64,000 nt of DNA, taken from positions 310,001 to 374,000 of the forward strand of contig NZ_MPVN01000005.1 of the NCBI RefSeq assembly GCF_001955535.1, read 5' to 3'. A program made the position numbers and the translations under genes. The notes beneath the pieces are model-generated. The model saw only the letters and a list, made by a program, of their open reading frames with translations, was not told the origin of the DNA and did no database searches. Positions 17,411-25,843 of this stretch are shown here, piece by piece; the first letter of the stretch is position 1, and each line of letters opens with the position of its first letter. The DNA is from Paenibacillus sp. FSL H7-0326. Its GTDB lineage: Bacteria > Bacillota > Bacilli > Paenibacillales > Paenibacillaceae.

Positions 17411-18703
17411 TTAAGAACCTGTTTGAATGTTGCTCTTCATTTGTTCTACCATGCTGTCCATCGCTGCTTTAGGATCTTTGTTGTTATTCCACAGCTCGGA
17501 CAGAGCTGCTTCCATTGGGGACCAGAATTGTGCCATAGCCGGAATGGAAGGCATCGGAATAGAATTCTCGAATTGTGTAAGGAAGGCGGATGCAATCTCA
17601 TCGCTCTTCACCGCTTCACTTGCTGCAGCTTCTGTATTTGCAGGAAGCGCACCTGTCATTTCAAAGTTCTTCGTTTGGTTCTCAGCATTTGTAATATAGT
17701 CAGCGAACAGTTTAGCCGCATTCGGGTACTTCGTATTTGCATTTACAAAATAGCTCTTCACGCCAGAGAACGGCTTCATCGGCTCACCATTAGGCAGGTT
17801 AGGATATACGCCAACTCCGAGATTAGCTACACCTTCCTTCAGAGAACCCACATCCCAAGGACCTGATACGTTCATCGCCAGCTTGCCTTCAGTGAACAAG
17901 GATTTACGGATGTCACCATTAATGTTGGAGGAATTAAGCGGCAGGATTTCTTTCAGACTTTGCAGGAAAGTCGCTGCTTCAATTCCTTGCTCATTGTTCA
18001 AGCCGATATCTGTAGGATCTGTACCATCACTTCCAAATACATAAGAACCATATCCGCCAAAGAACGGGAACGCGTTATAACCATTACCTACATCCCACAT
18101 AATTGCGAATTTATTGCTCTTCGTATCATTAAAAGTGCTTGCAAACTCCTTCACACCATCCCAGTCAGCAGGAACAGCATCAATCAGATCTTTGTTGTAG
18201 AATACAGCCGTTGTTTCAACCGATTTGGGATAACCATATAAAATTCCGTCATATGTCAGAGCATTAACAGCCACTTCGCTGTTTCTCGCTTTGGTCTCTT
18301 CTTCAAACCAGTCATTTGGCATAATAACCCCTGCAGTAACCCCTTGACCAATCTGATCATGTACGCCTGCGAATACGTCAGCGCCTACACCAGCAGGTCC
18401 GTCCGTTACCATCTGGCTCATTGCCTTGTCAGCTCCAAGCTCAGTGAAGGTGACTTTGACTCCATGCTTCTCTTCAAATGCTTTCGCCACTTCTTCGATA
18501 AATGCTTTTTGATCGCCGCCATCCCATACGGTAAGCTCAGCGCCTTCTTCAGGAAGCAGCTCCTCTACTTCAGCAGGTGGTGTCTCTGCCCCAGGTGCTG
18601 GTTCAGTTTCGGCCGGTGCATTGTTACCGGTGCCGCATGCAGCCAAAAAGACCGTCATGGCAAGCGAGAGTGTCATAAAGCTAAATTTTTTACCTTTTTT
18701 CAT
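17411..18703 (-). CDS. malE: Maltodextrin ABC transporter substrate-binding lipoprotein, MalE type
   Basis: A 430-residue lipoprotein with signal peptide and lipobox FLAAC (Cys23). The mature part follows the MalE pattern: ELTVWDGGDQKAFIEEVAKAFEEKHGVKV, DVFAGVHDQIG, YGYPKSVETTAVFYNKDL, MNVSGPWDV and AMAQFWSPMEAALSELW. The ATG at 18703 is used because it starts a normal signal peptide and follows AAGGGA; an in-frame codon at 18787 lacks both. First gene of the operon, divergent from the LacI-type regulator, with operator-like repeats in the 590-base gap. Confidence 0.92.
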   Translation of the reverse strand: MKKGKKFSFMTLSLAMTVFLAACGTGNNAPAETEPAPGAETPPAEVEELLPEEGAELTVWDGGDQKAFIEEVAKAFEEKHGVKVTFTELGADKAMSQMVTDGPAGVGADVFAGVHDQIGQGVTAGVIMPNDWFEEETKARNSEVAVNALTYDGILYGYPKSVETTAVFYNKDLIDAVPADWDGVKEFASTFNDTKSNKFAIMWDVGNGYNAFPFFGGYGSYVFGSDGTDPTDIGLNNEQGIEAATFLQSLKEILPLNSSNINGDIRKSLFTEGKLAMNVSGPWDVGSLKEGVANLGVGVYPNLPNGEPMKPFSGVKSYFVNANTKYPNAAKLFADYITNAENQTKNFEMTGALPANTEAAASEAVKSDEIASAFLTQFENSIPMPSIPAMAQFWSPMEAALSELWNNNKDPKAAMDSMVEQMKSNIQTGS

Positions 18704-18815
18704 GTGTAAATCATCCCTTCCCCTTTTTGTTCTGCATGCGCTTAACCCGATCAAGCCCCTGTTCAGAATTTTTTGGATTTCATACAAATGTTTGCGTTTT
18801 TGTTAATCTAGAAAT

Positions 18816-18831
18816 TGTGCAAACGTTTGTC
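18816..18831. promoter_or_regulatory. LacI-family/cre-like operator (malE side)
   Basis: GTGCAAACGTTTGTCC contains the palindrome CAAACGTTTG, about 115 bases upstream of the malE start. It fits both LacI-family operators and cre sites, so it could bind the neighbouring regulator or CcpA. A degenerate copy (CAAATGTTTGCG) lies at 18785-18796. Confidence 0.6.
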
Positions 18832-18905
18832 CCAATCGTAAGCATTTTCCTCTTTCAATAGGCACTTGACTCAAATTTCAGAGGTTATTGATAAGTTTCA
18901 GGTTA

Positions 18906-18919
18906 AGTAAGCGCTTTAT
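18906..18919. promoter_or_regulatory. Weak cre-like element
   Basis: AGTAAGCGCTTTAT has the AAGCGCTTT core of cre sites but misses three conserved end positions. It lies within the malE-regulator divergent region. Confidence 0.3.
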
Positions 18920-18954
18920 CAGCAAGCTAATCATAACCGAGAATTCAAATTTGT

Positions 18955-18968
18955 TAAAACGTTTGCAT
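18955..18968. promoter_or_regulatory. LacI-family/cre-like operator (central)
   Basis: TTAAAACGTTTGCA matches the cre pattern at all conserved positions but one and contains AAACGTTTGC. It lies mid-way between malE and the LacI-type gene. The rest of 18704-19294 is AT-rich and holds no gene. Confidence 0.6.
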
Positions 18969-19262
18969 AGATCGTTTTCAGCCAAATTTACTCATTTTAG
19001 TCATACTTTCACCTTGTTATCTTCATTATACGTTCCTATACTTCTATTTACTTGATTTATTACTATTTATACTTGTAAAACCTAGGTATTTTATACCAAA
19101 AATTTTTATTATGCCTTGATCAAGGGTAAATATATGGTGTGAGTTTCTAGGATTTATTACGTGGTATGTATTAAATCGACTTAATTTTGATGATGATCTC
19201 CACAGCGGGCAAAAAAATCTCATTTACAAACATGCAATTCATGGATTAACATAATCGGTAAA

Positions 19263-19277
19263 ACGCAAACGTTTCCA
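19263..19277. promoter_or_regulatory. LacI-family/cre-like operator next to the regulator start
   Basis: ACGCAAACGTTTCCA lies about 18 bases before the ATG of the LacI-type gene, just upstream of AGGAGGTGA. A repressor bound here would block the gene's own transcript, suggesting autoregulation. Confidence 0.6.
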
Positions 19278-19294
19278 TGGAGGAGGTGAAATAA

Positions 19295-20332
19295 ATGGCG
19301 GTAACGATCAAAGACGTGGCAAAGATGGCAGGGGTATCACCATCCACGGTATCCCGTGTCCTGTCTGGGCACCCGAGAATCAGCCAGAAGACAGCCAGTA
19401 AGGTTCGTACGATCATGACGGAGCTGGGTTATCATCCGAACATGATGGCAAAAAGCCTCGTATCCAAAACAACCAAAAGTATTGGTGTCATTTTACCCAA
19501 ACCGGCAGAAGAGCTGTTCCTTAACACCTTCTTTATGGAGCTTATTCGTGGGATTGTATCCCAGGCCAACAAGTCAGGCTACGATATTGTGATCAGCTCG
19601 GGAGCCAATGAGCAGGAGGAAGTCGAAGCTGTTGGAAGACTGGTCCATGGCGGACGAATTGACGGTGCGGTACTGCTTCACTCCAGGCAAAATGATCCCG
19701 TTGTAGAATATTTGCATAATCTGGACTTCCCATTTGTACTTGTGGGACGTAATGAACAGTATCAGGATGTATTATCGGTCGATACGGACAATGTACAGGC
19801 TGCCTATGATGCAACCCGTCATCTCATATCCTTCGGCCATGAACGAATAGGCTTTGTCAGCGGTCCAAAGAACCTCATTGTATCCAAAGACCGGATGAAG
19901 GGCTATAAGAAAGCCATGCATGAAGCGGGGCTCTCTACCAAATCCGAATGGATTGTCGAGGATGATTTCCTGCAGGAGAGCGGGTACCGTGCCATGTCAT
20001 TTTTCATGACGCTTCCCGAACGCCCAACCGCCCTTGTCGTCATTGATGATGTGGTGAGCTTCGGTGTTCTTCGCGGGTTAAATGAATTAGGCTATAAGGT
20101 TCCTGAGGACTTATGTATTGTCAGCTTTAACAATAATGCAGTCTCGGAGCTGTACAGCCCTCCACTGAGCAGTGTAGACATCGGGATATACCATCTTGGA
20201 TATGTGGCATCACAGGCACTCATCCAGGCGATTCAAGGAGATGACAAGTCGCTGTTCTGCAAGCGCCACATCATTCCACACCGATTAATGGTTAGACAAT
20301 CCTCCATGCACAATGTGATGAGAACCACATAA
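19295..20332 (+). CDS. LacI family regulator of the maltodextrin operon (MalR-like)
   Basis: A 345-residue repressor with the LacI HTH at the start (TIKDVAKMAGVSPSTVSRVLSG, then hinge HPNMMAKSLVSK) and a sugar-binding domain (TKSIGVILPKP, FVLVGRNEQYQDVLSVDTDN, GHERIGFVSGP, ALVVIDDVVSFGVLRGL). The neighbours and the motif order match MalR-type regulators. It is divergent from malEFG-amylase, and CAAACGTTTG-like sites lie in the shared region, one of them only 18 bases before its start. It presumably responds to a maltodextrin. Confidence 0.92.
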   Translation: MAVTIKDVAKMAGVSPSTVSRVLSGHPRISQKTASKVRTIMTELGYHPNMMAKSLVSKTTKSIGVILPKPAEELFLNTFFMELIRGIVSQANKSGYDIVISSGANEQEEVEAVGRLVHGGRIDGAVLLHSRQNDPVVEYLHNLDFPFVLVGRNEQYQDVLSVDTDNVQAAYDATRHLISFGHERIGFVSGPKNLIVSKDRMKGYKKAMHEAGLSTKSEWIVEDDFLQESGYRAMSFFMTLPERPTALVVIDDVVSFGVLRGLNELGYKVPEDLCIVSFNNNAVSELYSPPLSSVDIGIYHLGYVASQALIQAIQGDDKSLFCKRHIIPHRLMVRQSSMHNVMRTT

Positions 20333-20387
20333 TGATGTGTTGAAATTTGCGAAACAAATGAAGCCCTACCCAAAGAATCGGCTTCGG

Positions 20388-20402
20388 TTCAAACGTTTGC
20401 AT
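20388..20402. promoter_or_regulatory. LacI-family/cre-like operator downstream of the regulator
   Basis: TTCAAACGTTTGCAT repeats the AAACGTTTGC core 56 bases after the stop of the LacI-type gene. No sugar gene starts downstream, so it may be an auxiliary looping site or a leftover. The rest of 20333-20567 has one hairpin (TACCCGC/GCGGGTA, 20497-20523) and no gene. Confidence 0.45.
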
Positions 20403-20567
20403 AAGGTTAACAACTTATTATTAATATTGAAATAGCGACATATGAGCAAACAACATTATTTGCACTATTTTACTAATAGTAGCACAAAAAATAGTGTACC
20501 CGCAGTCCTCCCGGGCAGCGGGTAATTCGTGCAACAAATAACTACCATAATGACTAAACTTCCTCCT

Positions 20568-20831
20568 CTACTCCTTCTCTTCCGAGCCTTTCTTCTCGTT
20601 ACGCTCCTCTTCATACTGGGTGCTGTTTCTGATCAGCTCAATTAATTCGAGCTTCATACTTTGCAGCGCATCCTCCTTGGGCATCGGAATATACCGGCTT
20701 AAGAGCCGCATATCTTCTTCGAACATCTCGATAATGCGGGCCATACTCTCTTCATCTCCTTGCTTAACTCCTGCCACGAGCCTTAGGAACTCATTCTCTG
20801 GGATATGCTCTGGATCGATTTTCTTTTCCAT
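20568..20831 (-). CDS. Small sigma region-2-like protein (RsoA-like)
   Basis: An 87-residue protein. Residues 13-70 (NEFLRLVAGVKQGDEESMARI, then MFEEDMRLLSRYI and KEDALQSMKLELIELIRN) resemble the start of sigma-70 region 2, the HTH_16-type fold found in B. subtilis RsoA, which contacts the RNA-polymerase clamp. The part that would read the -10 element is absent; the end is highly charged. Its frame overlaps the end of the upstream region-4-like gene by 49 bases, so the two are co-translated. I infer a two-polypeptide sigma factor like SigO-RsoA; the match is by pattern, not alignment. Confidence 0.65.
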   Translation of the reverse strand: MEKKIDPEHIPENEFLRLVAGVKQGDEESMARIIEMFEEDMRLLSRYIPMPKEDALQSMKLELIELIRNSTQYEEERNEKKGSEEKE

Positions 20832-21121
20832 TTGTTCACCGCCTGCTGGCTTATATTCATTCGTTTGGATATTTCTGCTTCACTGTGACCTTCTATATAG
20901 AACAACCGGACCACTCGCTTGCCTGTCTCGGAGGGAATCAGCCCCAGCAGATATTCAACGTACAGCTTCGAGTCGACTTCCTGCTCAGGAGAGCTTGCAT
21001 ACAAATGCACATGCTCCAGCATGATAGGTATCTCCCTGCGGCGCTCCGAGCGGGCCCGATAACCAAGACGCCAAGCGATACGTTTAAGCTCCTGTTGATA
21101 ATACTGAACGGTCTGAACCAT
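20783..21121 (-). CDS. Small sigma-70 region-4-like HTH protein (SigO-like)
   Basis: A 112-residue protein whose last 55 residues look like sigma-70 region 4: a helix LLGLIPSETGKRVVRLFYIEG, then the HTH SEAEISKRMNISQQAVNKWKRK. The first half is helical and basic, and there is no region 2, so it is too small to be a complete sigma factor. The ATG at 21121 is chosen because AAAGGTGG lies 7 bases upstream, while the ATG at 21127 is almost on top of it. A good vegetative promoter and a LexA-like palindrome precede it. The next gene supplies a region-2-like part. Confidence 0.7.
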   Translation of the reverse strand: MVQTVQYYQQELKRIAWRLGYRARSERRREIPIMLEHVHLYASSPEQEVDSKLYVEYLLGLIPSETGKRVVRLFYIEGHSEAEISKRMNISQQAVNKWKRKSIQSISQRMSS

Positions 21122-21150
21122 ATTCATACCACCTTTCGATTTAGAAAAAC

Positions 21151-21166
21151 AAGAACATGTGTTCTT
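21151..21166. promoter_or_regulatory. LexA/DinR-like box in the leader of the split-sigma operon
   Basis: AAGAACATGTGTTCTT has the core GAAC-ATGT-GTTC, which fits the Bacillus LexA consensus CGAACRNRYGTTYC at every position except the outermost bases. It lies 12 bases after the -10 element, where a repressor would block transcription. It could also be an RNA hairpin. Confidence 0.5.
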
Positions 21167-21178
21167 ATTTTTATGCAC

Positions 21179-21207
21179 ATTATAATCGATCCCCCTCTTT
21201 CTTCCAA
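21179..21207 (-). promoter_or_regulatory. Sigma-A promoter of the split-sigma operon
   Basis: TTGGAA (21207-21202) and TATAAT (21184-21179) are separated by 17 bases on the minus strand, with the start site expected close to the LexA-like box. Confidence 0.65.
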
Positions 21208-21449
21208 GTCCCAAAAATAGAGTTCTAATCTCCTACCGCTTGAGTGTACAGCTGCTTGGCTGTTCTTTCTTGAATTTTCGCCATATCCTCGATGTAGAAA
21301 AATGTTTTAAAACTTTTTTTGTGTAATAGGTTGTAAAAAGAACGGTTAAATCTCCTTTATAAGTGAAAACAAATTCATAGCTCATTGCAAAAGGTACTAT
21401 GAAATTGTTTCAAGGAACAACAAAAAAACATTGTAGGAGGATGAACATA

Positions 21450-22535
21450 ATGAGCTGCAAACAAACCAATCTGCCTGTAAAAACTTTAACTGTACCGGGG
21501 AACATCAACATCGATATCGCTTCGGCTTCAAGAGGAGACGAACGACGTTTAATGGTGAGTGACAACCCCGAAACTCTGACTGCCGAGAGCTTCCCGGTCG
21601 AATTCGGAACACTGTGGCATGATGTTGTCCAAACATCAAAACGTTCCATGAAGCATCGTATATTTGGATGGCACTACAATCGCACGGGTGCTCCCGTTAA
21701 GCTGGGTGTTACGATTGAGAATAAAGACAAGGAACGGATTGAAGTACGTCATATTGAGAGAGATCTAATCCTCGGACCGTCTACGGTCAGCTGGATTATA
21801 GATGTTGGGCAATGCATTGCTAAATCCTGCCTTGGCGGAACACTTGACCGGATCAAGCCCGTTGATCATCACAAATTTGGAACTGGGGTTGCACTCATCG
21901 AGGAATTTATTGTAGAGGAGGATGTACTCGCGGGATTTATCTATGAGTTCACAGTGGAGCATGCGGATGGAAAGGGAAGTCAGGATTATGAGATTCGTAC
22001 CGTCGCATCCAAACTGCTGGACAAGGATCTGCGTGAAATTACGACGGAGCCTGTACCTCCACGCCCAGCGCCTCAAGCACATCCTCGCGGCAGCTGGACA
22101 TTCTCTGAAACAGATGCCGTTACCCCTGTATACCGGATAGGACAAAGTGCGAACTACCGCACATGTGCAGGAACCAAGCTCACGGGAGAAGCGCCCGCTG
22201 ACCTGCTGTTTACCGCCGAGAATAGTACATTGCCGAACTCACTGACGAATCGCGGACAATTTGGTGCTGTCTATCAGGTGACCATTCCCATTCTGAATGA
22301 GACGGACAGTGAAGCGTCCGTACGTATACGTGTCAATCCTCGAGGCGGGGCCTTTGCTGGAGCTGCCCTGATTGATGGCAAGACCTATGGAATTCCGCTG
22401 CTGCGTAACAACACCCAGCTCAGCCCGATCGCGGATATTACGGTTCCGCCGGGTGAGAGCTCCTACAGCTTCAAATACATGACGGCAGGCAGTGCAAGCA
22501 CGCCGCTTGGCATCTACGTAACCACCATTGTCTAG
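21450..22535 (+). CDS. Hypothetical protein, 361 residues
   Basis: I do not recognise this family. The protein has no signal peptide or membrane helix. The first 190 residues are rich in beta strands and charged residues (FGWHYNRTGAPVKLGVTIENKDKER, IDVGQCIAKSCLGGTLDRI); a Pro-rich linker (PVPPRPAPQAHPRGSW, near 220-235) leads to a second half with IPILNETDSEASVRIRVNPRGG and a carboxy end like a beta sandwich. The ATG at 21450 is set by AGGAGG 9 bases upstream. It is divergent from the split-sigma pair with about 330 bases between starts, so it is a possible target of that system. Confidence 0.75.
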   Translation: MSCKQTNLPVKTLTVPGNINIDIASASRGDERRLMVSDNPETLTAESFPVEFGTLWHDVVQTSKRSMKHRIFGWHYNRTGAPVKLGVTIENKDKERIEVRHIERDLILGPSTVSWIIDVGQCIAKSCLGGTLDRIKPVDHHKFGTGVALIEEFIVEEDVLAGFIYEFTVEHADGKGSQDYEIRTVASKLLDKDLREITTEPVPPRPAPQAHPRGSWTFSETDAVTPVYRIGQSANYRTCAGTKLTGEAPADLLFTAENSTLPNSLTNRGQFGAVYQVTIPILNETDSEASVRIRVNPRGGAFAGAALIDGKTYGIPLLRNNTQLSPIADITVPPGESSYSFKYMTAGSASTPLGIYVTTIV

Positions 22536-22632
22536 TTCAATGTCTAAGTGTGCCGATCGACGCATCTGAACAGAGATCAACACATCTACGTTCAAGCACT
22601 GCTCTTCCTCAATAGAAATCCTCCCACACACA

Positions 22633-22680
22633 AAAAAACGTACCCGCTGGCCAGCTCCTGGCTCCTGCGGGTACGTTTCC
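22633..22680. terminator. Bidirectional terminator
   Basis: AAACGTACCCGC pairs with GCGGGTACGTTT, with an inner GCCAG/CTGGC helix. A T run follows on the minus strand (for the nucleotidase gene), and a shorter one on the plus strand. Confidence 0.85.
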
Positions 22681-22699
22681 TTAGTTTCATTTCTGCATC

Positions 22700-24949
22700 T
22701 TACGATGCAGGAATAATAATTTTTTGACCTATTTGCAGCTGATGCACATTGCTTATTTTATTTGCCTTGGCGATTGCATTCCAATCAACGCCATATTTCA
22801 GACCAATTCGGTACAGGTTGTCCCCTTTCTTGATGACATACACCCGTTCCTTGCCCGCTTCCGGTTTCACAGGCTTAGGCTCCGGCTTCGGTGCTGGAGT
22901 TGTCGGTTTTGGTTTCGCCGGCGTCTCTTCCGCTTCCGGCTCTTGAGCTTCTGGAGCGGCCGTGTCTGTACCGCCGGATAAATCTAGGGAATACTTGCCG
23001 AAGCCATCCTTATTGTCACCAAGATAAGTCATTGCCCCGCTTAACTTCGCATCGGCAGTAACTATGCTGCTGGCTGCAGGAGAGGTATTGAAGATAATTT
23101 CCGGCGTACCGGATACCTTGGCGAATGACCAGTTTCCATCAGCAGACGGGTTAATCGTCTTGTTCTGTGCAATATAGTCAATAATGACTTGACGGCTCTC
23201 ATCTGGAGCAGCCATAATAATACGCTTGCCGTCCGGATTTGCCAACTTGCTGGAGCCTGCACGATAGTTATTTGTCGCTACAATAAATTTTTGCTCAGGA
23301 TCGATTGCTTTGCCTTCGTATTTCAGGTTCTTGATCCGGTTTGAAGAGGCACTCACGACGTTGCCTTTGCTGTCATATTTCGCTGGCTCCGTCACATCAA
23401 TCTCGTAGGTTACACCATCAATGACATCATAATTGTATGTCGGGAAGTCAACATTCACGAGTTCCTGCTCTCCACTCTTAGATGGATCAATGGTATTGAA
23501 CTGTCCTGCGGACCATTCCAGCCATTCCTTCACTTCCGCTCCAGTCAGCTCAACTGCATGAACGGTATTAGGGTATACATATAGGTCAGCGACATTCTTA
23601 ATTGCGATTGTACCTGCCGGAATATCTGTATAATAGTCCGGGCCCATGCGTCCGCCTGCCTTAAATGGAGCCCCTGCGGACAGAACTGGAATTCCCTCAT
23701 ACTCTGTGCCTTTTAGCTTGTTCTCAACATACCATTTCTGTGCATTGGTTACGATTTGAATGGATGGATCATCCTGTACCAGTGCAAAATAACTCGTGAT
23801 CGGCGCGGTCGTTTCCCCTACCGGACCTCGCACGTATTCCACAGTTGCTTCGTGTTCCGCTTGTACCGCTGCCGCTATTTCTTCATCTAATGCTGCAAGC
23901 GATTTAGCATTGGCTGAATCGTAGATTGGACGGGATACGGCTGCCGAATTGACGACCTCCCATTCTCCATTCACCTGCGTAAGCTCCAGATCAATGACTC
24001 CAAGATTATCTCCCCAAGCTCCCGGCTCAACGGCTGCGACACCATTAATCGTGCCTTTCTCCAGATCAACGCCCTTCATTCCTTCAAAAGCAGCACTAGG
24101 GAATATCTTATGGGCATGTCCGAACAGAATCGCGTCGATACCTTCGACCTCACTTAGCGGAAGCACAGCGTTCTCCGCCATATCTGCTGGTGGATTCTCA
24201 TCATAGCCCGTATGTGCCAGAGCTACGATCAGATCAGCCCCTGCCGCCTCAATCTCGGGTATGAACTTCTCAGCTGTTTTGACAATGTCCTTGGTGATGA
24301 CTTTGCCTGTTAGGTATGCGCTGTCCCATTGCATAATTTGAGGAGTAACAAGACCGATGACCCCGACCTTGAGCGTGTGCTCCTTACCTGACTCATCCGT
24401 TACTTTCTTCTCAATAATCTCATACGGTTTATAATAATTCACATCATTGCTCTCATCCTTATCGCCGTCATCCTTGTAGATGTTAGCATTCACATAAGGG
24501 AAGTCTGCCCCTTTTAGCACCTGATCAAAAAACTCCAGTCCATAGTTGAACTCATGATTCCCAGGAGTTGCCGCATCATAATCAAGCAGATTCATTGCTT
24601 TATATACCGGATGGACCTCGTCCCCCTTCAGCGGCTTAACCTTGGCTACATAATCACCCAGCGGCGTGCCTTGAATGAGATCCCCATTGTCAAACAGCAT
24701 GCTGTTCTTCGCTTCACCGCGTGCTTGCTTGATCAGCGTTGCCGTTCTTGCCAGACCATAGGTCTCAATGGCTTTATCCGTATAGTAATCATAGTCTATC
24801 AAGTTGGCATGAATATCTGTCGTTTCGAGAATACGAAGCTTAACCTTCGCGGCTTCCTCTGCGGAGACCGGTTGTCCTGGAATGGCAAAGAGCTGAAACA
24901 ACAGGGCTGCCGTTGTCATCCCTGCCAATAATGTATTCCTCTTCTTCAA
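22700..24949 (-). CDS. Exported 2',3'-cyclic-nucleotide phosphodiesterase/5'-nucleotidase with C-terminal LysM
   Basis: A 749-residue exported enzyme. Order: signal peptide (to about AEEAA, residue 33); metallophosphatase domain with metal motifs DIHAN, NGDLIQGTPLGD, GNHEFNYG, HTGYDEN and GHAHKIF; C-terminal 5'-nucleotidase domain (VHAVELTGAEVKEWLEWSAGQ); a Pro/Glu/Lys-rich linker; and a LysM domain at the end (VYVIKKGDNLYRIGLKYG). LysM should hold it to peptidoglycan in place of an LPXTG anchor. It would release phosphate and nucleosides outside the cell. The start is TTG, with AGGAGGGG 7 bases upstream. Single gene with its own terminator. Confidence 0.92.
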   Translation of the reverse strand: MKKRNTLLAGMTTAALLFQLFAIPGQPVSAEEAAKVKLRILETTDIHANLIDYDYYTDKAIETYGLARTATLIKQARGEAKNSMLFDNGDLIQGTPLGDYVAKVKPLKGDEVHPVYKAMNLLDYDAATPGNHEFNYGLEFFDQVLKGADFPYVNANIYKDDGDKDESNDVNYYKPYEIIEKKVTDESGKEHTLKVGVIGLVTPQIMQWDSAYLTGKVITKDIVKTAEKFIPEIEAAGADLIVALAHTGYDENPPADMAENAVLPLSEVEGIDAILFGHAHKIFPSAAFEGMKGVDLEKGTINGVAAVEPGAWGDNLGVIDLELTQVNGEWEVVNSAAVSRPIYDSANAKSLAALDEEIAAAVQAEHEATVEYVRGPVGETTAPITSYFALVQDDPSIQIVTNAQKWYVENKLKGTEYEGIPVLSAGAPFKAGGRMGPDYYTDIPAGTIAIKNVADLYVYPNTVHAVELTGAEVKEWLEWSAGQFNTIDPSKSGEQELVNVDFPTYNYDVIDGVTYEIDVTEPAKYDSKGNVVSASSNRIKNLKYEGKAIDPEQKFIVATNNYRAGSSKLANPDGKRIIMAAPDESRQVIIDYIAQNKTINPSADGNWSFAKVSGTPEIIFNTSPAASSIVTADAKLSGAMTYLGDNKDGFGKYSLDLSGGTDTAAPEAQEPEAEETPAKPKPTTPAPKPEPKPVKPEAGKERVYVIKKGDNLYRIGLKYGVDWNAIAKANKISNVHQLQIGQKIIIPAS

Positions 24950-25234
24950 ATGTACCCCTCCTGTATTAGGTCCTTCTTTACCCTTGCCACAGTTGCTGTC
25001 ATCAAGCCTGACGACTGGAAGAAATAAACTGCTAAATGATATTTTATACCAATAATTAGATGTGTTAAAGAGAGAAGTTTTTGATCAGTGCACAATATTT
25101 ATACTTATTTTTATGAAAAACACACAAAAATGACTTTATCCTACAATGAGTAAGTAATGTAATTTGACATCACGATGTCGGTTATTTATGTATTTTGTCC
25201 CTGTACCCCTATCCATCCTGAGTCATCATCAAAC

Positions 25235-25276
25235 AAAAAGAAAAGCAAGAGAAGCTCCGTACCGCCTCCCTTGCTC
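25235..25276 (-). terminator. Terminator after the PPOX-fold gene
   Basis: AGCAAGGGAGGC pairs with GCTTCTCTTGCT (two mismatches) and is followed by TTTCTTTTTG on the minus strand. It ends the serS/PPOX unit. The gap 24950-25234 on the other side is AT-rich and is the likely nucleotidase promoter region; no gene was seen. Confidence 0.7.
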
Positions 25277-25338
25277 TTCCATCAATACTCATATGGTCCT
25301 CTGCTGCTTAATGATCGCTGATCATACACCCCACCAAA

Positions 25339-25755
25339 TTACGCTTCCCATACCTGCAATTCCTGACCCTTGCCCGTATACTCAATCCGTTTAGGCGTGA
25401 TATCCAGGATGACGTAATTGGGATCATCAGGTCCTGTGAACCATTTTTCCATATTGTTATTCCACAGCTGCTTACGGAGTTCACCATTACGGCTCACTTC
25501 TGCTGTACCTTCAATCTCCAGCAGATCCTTCGTTCCACCTGATTCGTATCCAAGCAGCAGGCTGACATTCGGATTATCTTCAAGCTCCTCAACCTTGTGG
25601 GTACAACGGTTGGTCGCCATATAAATGCTCAGACCGTCATTATAGACAGCCATATATCTTGCCTTCGGCTTACCGCCTTCCACCGTTGCAAGTGAGCAAT
25701 ATGGGTTGTCCTCGATAGCTTGTATAATATGTTGTTCAAGATCTGTTTTATTCAT
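25339..25755 (-). CDS. Pyridoxamine 5'-phosphate oxidase-fold flavin protein (general stress protein 26-like)
   Basis: A 138-residue protein of the split-barrel FMN-binding family: NPYCSLATVEGGKPKARYM, TNRCTHKVEELEDNPNVSLLLGY and LEIEGTAEVSRN. Such small members bind flavin and are linked to general stress; they are not true PdxH enzymes. AAAGGAGA precedes the start. It lies 88 bases downstream of serS in the same direction, with no terminator between them, so it may be read through from the T-box-controlled serS transcript. Confidence 0.88.
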   Translation of the reverse strand: MNKTDLEQHIIQAIEDNPYCSLATVEGGKPKARYMAVYNDGLSIYMATNRCTHKVEELEDNPNVSLLLGYESGGTKDLLEIEGTAEVSRNGELRKQLWNNNMEKWFTGPDDPNYVILDITPKRIEYTGKGQELQVWEA

Positions 25756-25843
25756 CGCACTTCAGGTCTCCTTTCAAAAATACACTCTATTATTAGTGTA
25801 CCCTGCTCCTGAAAGTTGAACCCATGGATTATATAAGTAAAAT

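Noticed and set aside
20497..20523. TACCCGC/GCGGGTA hairpin as terminator for the split-sigma pair
   Set aside because: No uninterrupted T run follows directly on the minus strand; it is noted only in the intergenic description.
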